Both the position numbers and the translations under genes were made by a program. From positions 62,001 to 126,000 of the forward strand of contig JAFLBL010000005.1 of assembly GCA_017303855.1 (NCBI GenBank): a stretch of DNA of 64,000 nt. The letters run 5' to 3'. The stretch comes from Chitinophagales bacterium (GTDB lineage Bacteria > Bacteroidota > Bacteroidia > Chitinophagales > Chitinophagaceae). The notes beneath the pieces are model-generated. The model was not told the origin of the DNA. It saw only the letters and a program-made list of their open reading frames with translations, and searched no databases. Below, piece after piece: positions 49,619 through 56,802 of this stretch; positions within the stretch are counted from its first letter, which is position 1; every line of letters starts with the position of its first letter.

Positions 49619-50140
49619 ATGCCCCTCATTCTCCCCGTCGAAGACAAACACCCTCAATTCGGTTCCAACTGTTTTATCGCGCCCAACGCCACCATTGTTG
49701 GCCATGTCATCATGGGCGACGACTGCAGCGCCTGGTTCAATACCGTTATCCGCGGCGATGTGAATTTTATTAAAATGGGAAATAAAGTGAATGTGCAGGA
49801 CGGCGCCTGTATTCATTGCACCTACCAGAAATACGGTACCACAATCGGCAACAATGTGTCAATCGGACACAACGCTATCGTACATGGTTGTACCCTGCAC
49901 GACAATGTACTGATCGGCATGGGCGCCATCGTTATGGACAACTGCGTGGTACATAGCAATACCATCATTGCCGCCGGTGCCGTGGTACTGGAAAATACCA
50001 TTTGCGAAAGCGGTAGTATCTATGCCGGCGTACCGGCTAAAAAAGTAAAAGATATTTCCCAGGAACTGATCCATGGCCAGATCGACCGGATTGCCAATAA
50101 TTATATCCGTTACGCGGACTGGTTCCGGGATAATAAATGA
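49619..50140 (+). CDS. gamma carbonic anhydrase family protein
   Basis: The 173-residue protein is a left-handed beta-helix with hexapeptide repeats (NATIVGHVIMGDDCSAWFNT, IGNNVSIGHNAIVHGCTLHD, IAAGAVVLENT). Zinc-ligand histidines are visible in CIHCTYQ and SIGHNAIVHGC. Family members are trimeric zinc enzymes, some with carbonic anhydrase activity, others (YrdA-like) of unclear activity. Length is typical. A heptamer tract fills its leader, leaving no room for a conventional ribosome binding site. Confidence 0.92.
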   Translation: MPLILPVEDKHPQFGSNCFIAPNATIVGHVIMGDDCSAWFNTVIRGDVNFIKMGNKVNVQDGACIHCTYQKYGTTIGNNVSIGHNAIVHGCTLHDNVLIGMGAIVMDNCVVHSNTIIAAGAVVLENTICESGSIYAGVPAKKVKDISQELIHGQIDRIANNYIRYADWFRDNK

Positions 50141-50287
50141 TTTAACAGATCCCTTGTCACTGAAACTCAACTGCCTTGACTGGCTGCCCGGATGAAGCAA
50201 CGCCAGTTCGTAGGTTTACGATAGTAATAACAATTTATTCTCTCTACATTCGTTAGTAAAGAAACCAATATAACAAACCGTTAATTA

Positions 50288-50482
50288 ATGAAGAACCTTC
50301 GATTTTTTGCAGTGACCATGAGTATCGCCATCCTGCTGTCTTCCTGCAGTGTATTCGGTAACCTGTTTAAACGTAAAACCGGATGTCCCACTAATGGTAA
50401 AAACGTAGGCGCTGAAAAAGTGCTCAGCGGAGATCCCGATGCCACAAAAGCCGCCAGGAAAGCTAAAAAATTCCGCAGTTAA
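50288..50482 (+). CDS. small conserved lipoprotein of unknown function
   Basis: The 64-residue protein has a lipoprotein signal (MSIAILLSSC). The short mature part is basic: FKRKTGCPTNGKNVGAEKVL, then DATKAARKAKKFRS. Proteins with the GCPTNGKNVGAEK pattern occur widely in Bacteroidota, but I know of no function. The basic, low-complexity tail could contact nucleic acid, peptidoglycan or LPS phosphate, which is speculation. It is a single gene between the carbonic anhydrase and a small cytosolic protein. Confidence 0.75.
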   Translation: MKNLRFFAVTMSIAILLSSCSVFGNLFKRKTGCPTNGKNVGAEKVLSGDPDATKAARKAKKFRS

Positions 50483-50552
50483 TTTACGGTGGCATGCAGC
50501 GAAAAAGTGCCGGCAAAGGTCTTACCTGTAAGAAACCTTTAAACTTTACTAT

Positions 50553-50882
50553 ATGAGCCTTACCCTACGAACCTCACTCGGCTGCACCGAAGCTGTAATC
50601 TCCGATGACGGAGGTCTGAAACAATTCTACCATGTGGCCAATGTCCTGAGTCAGGATTTTAAAGTTAAATTCTCCAACAAAGAAGACGATTTCGATACCA
50701 TCAACTGGGAGTTCCGGTTCAAGGGGCATAATATTACCCTCCATTATAATATCTATAACGGTGTTTCCATCTTCCCTACAAAAACAAGGGACGCGTTAAA
50801 CAAAGACAATAAAGCGGTGGTTGAACTGGCTTCCGTACTGGAAGGAAAACTGATCAGTATGGATCAGCGGCATATCGCTTAA
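50553..50882 (+). CDS. small cytosolic protein of unknown function
   Basis: The 109-residue protein has no signal peptide or membrane segment. It appears alpha/beta, with IGLCTEAV-like start (LGCTEAVISDDGGLKQFY), INWEFRFKGHNITLHYNIYN in the middle and LEGKLISMDQRHIA at the end. No family is recognised. Its last four bases overlap the 3' end of the convergent rsgA gene, which supports a compact, real gene order. Confidence 0.65.
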   Translation: MSLTLRTSLGCTEAVISDDGGLKQFYHVANVLSQDFKVKFSNKEDDFDTINWEFRFKGHNITLHYNIYNGVSIFPTKTRDALNKDNKAVVELASVLEGKLISMDQRHIA

Positions 50883-51805
50883 TACTTTTTTTCTTCAATC
50901 GAATCCAGGATACCGCAGTAACTCACATAGCGGTCTTCATGTATTTCCCCGTTCACCGTTGCTTCTTTTATAGCACAACCGGGTTCATTCATGTGCAGGC
51001 AATTATTAAACTGACAATCATTCAGCCGGTCCCGCATTTCCGGGAAATAATGGGACAACTCCGCTTTACTGATATTTACCAGCCCGAATTCACGCATACC
51101 GGGCGTATCAATAATCCGGCCGCCGAAGGGTAAATCAAACATTTCAGCAAACGTGGTGGTATGCTGCCCCTTGCCGCTCCAGCCACTTACATCCTGTGTC
51201 TTGCGGTTCATGCCAGGAAACAACGCATTAAGCAGGGATGATTTCCCTACACCACTATGGCCACTGAGTAATGTGGTCTTGTCCTGCAGTACTTCCGTGA
51301 AAGCTTCCAGCCCTTCTCTTTTCTCCGCACTCACCAATATTACTTTATACCCGATGGCTTCATACATCGCTTTCCAGCCTTCGTATTTCTCCAGGTCTTT
51401 CGATTTGTACAAATCGGATTTATTAAACGCGATTACCGCCGGTACATGGTACATTTCACAGGCTACCAGGAATCGGTCAATAAAACCCTGTGAGGTTTTG
51501 GGCTCGCGCAAAGTGGCAATCAGCAGGGACTGATCCAGGTTGGCCGCTACAATATGTTGCTGGTGTTTGTGCCGGGGAGACTGCCGGTTGATATAATTAT
51601 GCCGGTCCAGAATTTCATCAATGATGACGGTGCCGCTCTCCTCACTTTCCACGGCCGCTTTTACTTTGTCGCCTACCGCCACCGGGTTGGTACTCGTTAT
51701 ATCATCCAGCTTCATTACTCCCTTCATACGGCCGTTCCAGAAACGGCCCTCTTCGTCTTTCAGGGAATACCAGCTGCCGGTGGATTTATAAACTGTCGCT
51801 ATCAT
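50879..51805 (-). CDS. rsgA: ribosome small subunit-dependent GTPase A
   Basis: The 308-residue protein is a circularly permuted GTPase that helps mature the 30S subunit. An N-terminal OB-fold is followed by G motifs in permuted order: AFNKSDLY near residue 124, then TLLSGHSGVGKSSLLN near residue 180 and IIDTPGMREFG near residue 238. A zinc-binding tail contains CQFNNCLHMNEPGCA. Length is normal. It follows batA on the same strand, with 27 bp between them. Confidence 0.97.
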   Translation of the reverse strand: MIATVYKSTGSWYSLKDEEGRFWNGRMKGVMKLDDITSTNPVAVGDKVKAAVESEESGTVIIDEILDRHNYINRQSPRHKHQQHIVAANLDQSLLIATLREPKTSQGFIDRFLVACEMYHVPAVIAFNKSDLYKSKDLEKYEGWKAMYEAIGYKVILVSAEKREGLEAFTEVLQDKTTLLSGHSGVGKSSLLNALFPGMNRKTQDVSGWSGKGQHTTTFAEMFDLPFGGRIIDTPGMREFGLVNISKAELSHYFPEMRDRLNDCQFNNCLHMNEPGCAIKEATVNGEIHEDRYVSYCGILDSIEEKKY

Positions 51806-51832
51806 GCCGGTGCAAGATACAGGAATAATAGA

Positions 51833-52843
51833 TCAGGGGAATTTCCGGAACAGGGTAAACTTCAGCAACAGTTCCAGGAATAAAAAAGCCAGGGCCGCCA
51901 GCATAAATGGTAAATACCGTTCTTCATACCGCTTGTAGGAAAGCAGCTCCGCTTTTGATTTTTCCATTTTATCAATCTGTCCGTAAATCCGTTGCAACCC
52001 GTCCTTATCCCTGGCCCGGAAATATTTTCCCCCGGTTTCCGTGGCGATCCTTGATAACAACTCCTCATCCAGAAAATCGGTCAGCGGATTTTTTTTACCG
52101 GGCGTAACTGCAGGCTGTACAGCTTCCACCGCCGCGGCACTCATACCAATGGTATAGACCCTCACTTGTCTTGTTTTCGCAATCTCCAGTGCCGTCAGCG
52201 GATCAATCAGCCTGGTCTCCGGCGGATCTTCTTTCCCATCCGTAAGCAGGATGATCACTTTACTCTTTCCCTTAGCCTGAGATAAACGATCCACAGCTGT
52301 TGCCAGCCCCTCCCCGATCACCGTACCATCCACCAGGTACCGGCGGCTCTCGAGTGATTGTATCTGGGTAATCAATGTGTTCCGGTCCGTCGTAATCGGG
52401 CACTGCGTAAAACTCTCCCCGGAAAATATAACCAGGCCTATCCGGTCCACCGGGCGGCTGCGCACAAATTCCTCCGCTACTTCCTTGGCGGCCTCCATCC
52501 GGCTCGGCAGTATATCCCGCGAGCCCATACTGCCACTCACATCCATACACAATACAATGTCTATTCCTTCTCCCTCTGTCGTTTGCTGATCATTCCGTTG
52601 CTGCGGCCGGGCCAGAGCCACGATCAACGCGGACAGGGTGAGTAACCGTAAAATAAACGGCAAATGCCGGTACCGGTTCTTCCAGCTCTTTACCGTAAAT
52701 GCCTGCACCGTGGACACTTTTATCCGGCTCTGGCGGCGATCACCTGCACGCAGGTACCAGGCTGCCAGCAGGGGCAGCAAGGCAAACAAGCCGAATACTG
52801 CCGGATAAGCAAAATCAATATGTCGGAACCAGTTATACAACAT
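51833..52843 (-). CDS. batA: BatA-like von Willebrand factor A domain membrane protein
   Basis: The 336-residue protein has two N-terminal membrane segments (FGLFALLPLLAAWYL and LLTLSALIVALARP). A VWA domain with a complete MIDAS motif follows (VLCMDVSGSMGSRD near residue 98), and a C-terminal anchor closes it (LPFMLAALAFLFLELLLKF). This is the BatA layout of aerotolerance operons, in which VWA proteins of the inner membrane work with a MoxR ATPase. Its start overlaps the end of the BatD-like gene. The usual batB and TPR-protein genes do not follow; rsgA does. Confidence 0.9.
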   Translation of the reverse strand: MLYNWFRHIDFAYPAVFGLFALLPLLAAWYLRAGDRRQSRIKVSTVQAFTVKSWKNRYRHLPFILRLLTLSALIVALARPQQRNDQQTTEGEGIDIVLCMDVSGSMGSRDILPSRMEAAKEVAEEFVRSRPVDRIGLVIFSGESFTQCPITTDRNTLITQIQSLESRRYLVDGTVIGEGLATAVDRLSQAKGKSKVIILLTDGKEDPPETRLIDPLTALEIAKTRQVRVYTIGMSAAAVEAVQPAVTPGKKNPLTDFLDEELLSRIATETGGKYFRARDKDGLQRIYGQIDKMEKSKAELLSYKRYEERYLPFMLAALAFLFLELLLKFTLFRKFP

Positions 52844-53739
52844 CAGTTTAATTGCTCCAGGGCTTCTATGGATTTTTTTATAGCAGCCAGGGCGGCTTGA
52901 TTATCCGCAGGGCTGGCTTCATATTTCGCAAACTTTACAAAATCACCGGTACGCAGTGCCTGTGCCATGGCTTCATACACGGACTTCTCCAGTCCCGCAC
53001 CGGACAGTTGCAGCACCAGGTCATCCGTGGTCTTTTGCAGAGACAGCAGCTTTCTTTTTCTAAACACATATAACCTGAATATTTCAGCGAGCCGGGTATG
53101 AAAGACTTTTGAAACAGGCGCCGTTTCCGCTACTACCTGTAATGCTTTCATCGCTTCTTCAAAAGGGTGAATGGCAATCACGGCCGGCAGGGGACCGACC
53201 GGCTTTTTCCGTCTTAACCGTAAATAAAGCAATAACAGTAACAGCAATACAATACCGCCAGCCACATACCACCACCACCGGGCCTTTGTCTGCACCGGGT
53301 CGTCTTCCAGTATATCCTTGATATCATGATAAGGCTGTTCCGGATTAAAATCGGAAAAAACCACATCCACGGGAATGGTATCGGTTTTTAAGCCGCCGGA
53401 TAATTCAAATGCGGGAATCACCCAATGACCGGAATCAAAACTGGTAAGTACATACACGCCCTTCAGCAACGTGCCGCCGCCGGTATTTACGGTATCCGTT
53501 ACCGGCTTTTCCAGCCATTCAAAATGTGGAATGGAATCCAGCGTCACAAAACGGATGGCCTCCTGTTCCGGTATCATGATTTCCACGGTCAGCTGTAGCC
53601 GCTCCCCGATCAGGATGCGGGATTTATCGGTATAGGCTTTTACGGTAGCGGCGGACTGGGCAGGCAGTCCGGCCGTATATAAAAGCGCACTCAGTAAAAA
53701 GGTTATCCGGAAATACATCGGTAGCTGATTCGGTTTCAT
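52843..53739 (-). CDS. BatD-like membrane-anchored protein of the Bat operon
   Basis: The 298-residue protein has a signal peptide (ITFLLSALLYTAGLPAQ). A beta-rich periplasmic domain follows (ILIGERLQLTVEIMIPEQEA, VLTSFDSGHWVIPAFEL). One membrane helix lies near residue 165 (WWWYVAGGIVLLLLLLLYLR), and the last 110 residues form a helical cytoplasmic tail (VFHTRLAEIFRLYVFRKR). This is the usual partner between the DUF58 and batA genes. Its ATG overlaps the DUF58 stop by 4 bp. Its exact role in the MoxR/VWA system is unknown. Confidence 0.82.
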   Translation of the reverse strand: MKPNQLPMYFRITFLLSALLYTAGLPAQSAATVKAYTDKSRILIGERLQLTVEIMIPEQEAIRFVTLDSIPHFEWLEKPVTDTVNTGGGTLLKGVYVLTSFDSGHWVIPAFELSGGLKTDTIPVDVVFSDFNPEQPYHDIKDILEDDPVQTKARWWWYVAGGIVLLLLLLLYLRLRRKKPVGPLPAVIAIHPFEEAMKALQVVAETAPVSKVFHTRLAEIFRLYVFRKRKLLSLQKTTDDLVLQLSGAGLEKSVYEAMAQALRTGDFVKFAKYEASPADNQAALAAIKKSIEALEQLN

Positions 53740-54608
53740 CGGTTACGGCTGAGAAAAAACCGTTGTAAAATTTTTACATAATCCTCTCCCGTTCTCACAT
53801 GCAGGAGATCCGCACCGGCTTTTTTAAACGCCTGTGTGGCATATTCGGTTACCCGGAAAAATTCCTGCTCATACCGGTAACGCACAAACGCACTGCTGCT
53901 GTCCACCCAGCGGGTTTCCCCGGTCTCCGCATCTTCCACCTGCAGCATGCCGGCATCCGGCAGTTGCTGGTCCATGGCGTCATATATCTTAATCCCGATC
54001 ACATCATGCTTTTTCCCGGCAATCCGCAACGCATCATCATACCCGCCATCCAGGAAATCACTCAGCACAAAAGCGATACTCTTCTGCCGGGTGGAATTAT
54101 TAAAATGCCGGAGCGCCATAGACAGGGCCGTGCCCTTCCCCTTTGGTTCCTTACTGAGCAATTCCCGCACAATATACAGTGCATGCTGTTTGCCTTTCTT
54201 CGGCGGTATATAGGCTTCCACTTTATCGCTGTAAAATATCACCCCCACTTTATCCGTATTGTTCACCGCCGAAAAGCTCAGTACCGCTCCGATCTCCGTG
54301 ATAATATCACGCTTCCGGGCATGCCGTGTACCAAACAGTCCACTGTTGCTGATATCCACCAGCAGCATCACCGTCAGCTCCCGCTCCTCTTCAAATACTT
54401 TACTGAACGGATGCCCGAACCGCGCCGACACATTCCAGTCAATAAACCGGATATCATCCCCCGCCGCATACTCCCGCACTTCCTTAAACGACATCCCCTT
54501 TCCCTTAAAAGCACTGTGGTACTCCCCGGTAAACAAATCCGTGGTGATCTTCTTGCTCTTTATTTCGAGCAGGCGGACTTTTTTAATTATTTCGGTTGTT
54601 GTTAGCAC
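53736..54608 (-). CDS. DUF58 domain protein of the MoxR/Bat operon
   Basis: The 290-residue cytosolic protein has the DUF58 motif GEYHSAFKGKGMSFKEVREY near residue 27 and DIRFIDWNVSARFG near residue 52. A degenerate VWA fold follows (VMLLVDISNSGLFG, SIAFVLSDFLDGGYDDALRI). It is a standard client of MoxR ATPases. The only start that keeps the conserved N-terminus is GTG. Directly upstream of that start, where a leader should be, lies a heptamer tract, and the next gene upstream is not moxR but a four-helix-bundle gene. Confidence 0.92.
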   Translation of the reverse strand: MLTTTEIIKKVRLLEIKSKKITTDLFTGEYHSAFKGKGMSFKEVREYAAGDDIRFIDWNVSARFGHPFSKVFEEERELTVMLLVDISNSGLFGTRHARKRDIITEIGAVLSFSAVNNTDKVGVIFYSDKVEAYIPPKKGKQHALYIVRELLSKEPKGKGTALSMALRHFNNSTRQKSIAFVLSDFLDGGYDDALRIAGKKHDVIGIKIYDAMDQQLPDAGMLQVEDAETGETRWVDSSSAFVRYRYEQEFFRVTEYATQAFKKAGADLLHVRTGEDYVKILQRFFLSRNR

Positions 54609-54614
54609 AAATGT

Positions 54615-54656
54615 GAGTTGCGAGTTGTGGGTTGTGAGTTGTGAGTTGAGGGTTGT
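54615..54656. repeat. six-copy heptamer tract GRGTTGT
   Basis: Units are GAGTTGC, GAGTTGT, GGGTTGT, GAGTTGT, GAGTTGA and GGGTTGT. It lies between the four-helix-bundle gene and the GTG start of the DUF58 gene. Its orientation is opposite to the related tract at 55101-55135 on the other side of the four-helix-bundle gene. Confidence 0.88.
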
Positions 54657-54676
54657 CTGCCCTTCTATATAGCTTT

Positions 54677-55048
54677 TCAGGTAAGCGACTGGCTTTTTTC
54701 ATAATATCTGATTAATCCGTTTAGCATTTTTCTGCATTCTTCAATTAACTGAACTGCAACGTTTGTTTCAGTAATAAATCCCAGATCATAAGCGATATAC
54801 AGCTGTGTTTCCAGCTCATACAGTGAACCCCTGGCAATATGCAGAAAATGAATAGTCTCTTTTTTATATTGCCGGCCAATGCCTTCTGCAATATTAGAAG
54901 GAACTGAAACTACAAATCGTCTGATTTGCGAGGTTAACCCATAAGCCTCTTCCCTGGGAAACAAAGCGGTTAATTTATAAATTGACACGACCAATTCTCT
55001 CGCCTTCTTCCAAACTACCAGATCCTTAAACGATTTTGCGGACTCCAT
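54677..55048 (-). CDS. four-helix-bundle protein, S23/23S-rRNA intervening-sequence family
   Basis: The 123-residue protein has the family motifs SFKDLVVWKKARELVVSIYK, FPREEAYGLTSQIRRFVVSV and PSNIAEGIGRQYKKE, followed by LYELETQLYIAYDLGFI. Relatives are encoded in 23S rRNA intervening sequences. The Avd accessory protein of diversity-generating retroelements has the same fold. Many Bacteroidota copies stand alone with no known function. I start at MESAKSFKDL, preceded by GGGGAAAAGAAAGAT; a longer frame would begin with residues encoded by the adjacent repeat tract. It interrupts the moxR operon. Confidence 0.88.
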   Translation of the reverse strand: MESAKSFKDLVVWKKARELVVSIYKLTALFPREEAYGLTSQIRRFVVSVPSNIAEGIGRQYKKETIHFLHIARGSLYELETQLYIAYDLGFITETNVAVQLIEECRKMLNGLIRYYEKSQSLT

Positions 55049-55100
55049 ATCTTTCTTTTCCCCAATATAGGAACCCGCTCTCATTAATTTACGTCTGTCG

Positions 55101-55135
55101 ACATCCCACATCCCACAACCCACATCTCACATCTT
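55101..55135. repeat. five-copy heptamer tract ACATCCC (GGGATGT on the minus strand)
   Basis: Units are ACATCCC, ACATCCC, ACAACCC, ACATCTC and ACATCTT. The tract touches the moxR stop codon (55136-55138). It is the reverse orientation of the 17327-17354 family. Confidence 0.88.
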
Positions 55136-56134
55136 CTAAGGAACATCTATTACTCTCACCACTTCCTCAATCACCTCCTCCACCCGCACATTCTCCGCTT
55201 CGGCTTCATAGGTCAGACCGATGCGGTGACGCAGTACATCCTGACAGATGCTGCGTACATCTTCGGGTATTACAAACCCTCTTTTATTGAGGAAAGCCTG
55301 TGCTTTGGAAGCCAGTCCCAGGTTGATACTGCCGCGGGGGGAAGCTCCATACGAGATCAGGGGTTTCAGTTTTTCCAGTTTGTATTCATCCGGACGACGC
55401 GTGGCGAATACAATATCGAGTATATATTTTTCTATTTTCTCATCCATATAGATCTCACGGGTAAGATCACGCGCACGAAGCACTTCCTGTACCGATACCA
55501 CCTGCTTCACGTCGGGAAAACTGCCTTGTATACTTTGACGCAATATGAGCTGCTCTTCAGCCATCTTCGGATAGTCCACAATTACTTTCATGATAAAACG
55601 GTCTACCTGCGCTTCCGGTAAAGGATAAGTGCCTTCCTGCTCCAGCGGATTCTGGGTGGCCAGTACCAGGAAGGGTTCATCCAGTTTATAAGTGGCGTCG
55701 CCGATTGTTACCTGCCGTTCCTGCATGGCTTCCAGCAAAGCACTCTGCACTTTGGCCGGTGCCCGGTTGATCTCATCGGCCAGGATAAAGTTCGCGAATA
55801 TGGGTCCCTTGCGTACAATAAATTCATTACGCTGCTGATTATAAATCATGGTACCGATCACATCGGCCGGTAAAAGGTCGGGCGTAAACTGGATCCGGCT
55901 GAAACGGGCATGTATGGCCTGGGCCAGGGATTTAATGGTCAGTGTTTTGGCCAGTCCCGGTACGCCTTCCAGTAATACGTGGCCATTACTGAGCAAACCG
56001 ATCAGTAACCGGTCCAGCATATGTCGCTGACCGATGATTACATGACCGATTTCATTTCTTAACGTATCCGTAAATTGTCCGGCATGACTGATTTTCTCAT
56101 TTAACAGGCGGATATCCTCTGCGGTTTTTAACAT
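55136..56134 (-). CDS. MoxR family AAA+ ATPase
   Basis: The 332-residue protein has Walker A (LEGVPGLAKTLTIKSL near residue 57), Walker B (FILADEINRAPAKVQSALLE near residue 111) and a sensor region (LATQNPLEQEGTYPLPEAQ). The C-terminal lid contains PLISYGASPRGSINL. MoxR ATPases act as chaperones that remodel VWA/DUF58 clients. It leads the Bat operon. Distance to its DUF58 partner is about 530 bp because of the four-helix-bundle gene and its flanking repeats. Confidence 0.96.
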   Translation of the reverse strand: MLKTAEDIRLLNEKISHAGQFTDTLRNEIGHVIIGQRHMLDRLLIGLLSNGHVLLEGVPGLAKTLTIKSLAQAIHARFSRIQFTPDLLPADVIGTMIYNQQRNEFIVRKGPIFANFILADEINRAPAKVQSALLEAMQERQVTIGDATYKLDEPFLVLATQNPLEQEGTYPLPEAQVDRFIMKVIVDYPKMAEEQLILRQSIQGSFPDVKQVVSVQEVLRARDLTREIYMDEKIEKYILDIVFATRRPDEYKLEKLKPLISYGASPRGSINLGLASKAQAFLNKRGFVIPEDVRSICQDVLRHRIGLTYEAEAENVRVEEVIEEVVRVIDVP

Positions 56135-56347
56135 AGTTGATGTTTAAGGGCAATGATGGCAGGCTATTTGTACTATTCTGATCAGCCGCCCGGATCAGCC
56201 GCATCCGGATGGCTCCACAAATTACGAAAGGCTATATGCAAATAATCTGCCGTTCTTGTAATTGGTTGAAATTACGATACGAATAAAGGTAAAAAACCGT
56301 TTCAGCAACGGAAAATAGTAACTACTTTAGTCATTAAATCCAACGAT

Positions 56348-56800
56348 ATGTACAAACAGCTTTTATCCCTGGCCATCGCATCTGCATTTTTCATGACCGC
56401 CGGTACCGGTTGCCAGAAAGACAAGGAAACACCAAAAACAAAAACCGTATTACTGACCCAGGCCAGCTGGAAGTTCAGCAGCGCCACAGCCGCCGGTACC
56501 GATATATCCAATAATGCAGCGATTGCCTGTATCAAAGACGATGTGATCACGTTTACAGCCGCCGGTGCGGGTACCATTACGGAGGGGACCGTGGTCTGTA
56601 ATCCGACCACTGCGGGCAGTATTACCTGGAGCTTCCAGAATGCAGAAACACAATTGCAGATGTCTTCCGGTATTTATCCCGCAGGTTCAGGTTTGTTTAC
56701 CATCAATACACTGACCGAAACCAGCCTGGTGATTACACAGGATGTAACCATTCCGCCTTCACCAACGGCGATACCGGTAACCGCTACCTATATCCATTAA
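56348..56800 (+). CDS. small lipocalin-like lipoprotein
   Basis: The 150-residue protein has a signal ending in TAGTGC, probably a lipobox. The mature part is rich in short beta strands (LTQASWKFSSATAAGTDI, DDVITFTAAGAGTITEGTV, TSLVITQDVTIPPS), consistent with a lipocalin/DUF5004-like barrel common in Bacteroidota. The ligand is unknown. Two mature cysteines (IACIKDD and VVCNPTT) could form a disulfide. It is convergent with nadE, with only 2 bp between the stops. Confidence 0.7.
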   Translation: MYKQLLSLAIASAFFMTAGTGCQKDKETPKTKTVLLTQASWKFSSATAAGTDISNNAAIACIKDDVITFTAAGAGTITEGTVVCNPTTAGSITWSFQNAETQLQMSSGIYPAGSGLFTINTLTETSLVITQDVTIPPSPTAIPVTATYIH

Positions 56801-56802
56801 AC

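Larger units (their letters stand above)
54615..55135. mobile_element. candidate inserted cassette: four-helix-bundle gene between inverted heptamer tracts
   Basis: The unit holds one gene bounded by GRGTTGT repeats on the left and GRGATGT repeats (opposite strand) on the right. It starts at the moxR stop codon and ends 6 bp before the DUF58 start, so it exactly fills a junction that is normally short in moxR-DUF58 operons. No transposase or target-site duplication is visible. The call is inference from layout. Confidence 0.45.

Noticed and set aside
55049..55123. Longer four-helix-bundle protein starting at 55123
   Set aside because: The first residues are encoded by the adjacent heptamer tract, and the family N-terminus begins at the internal ATG.
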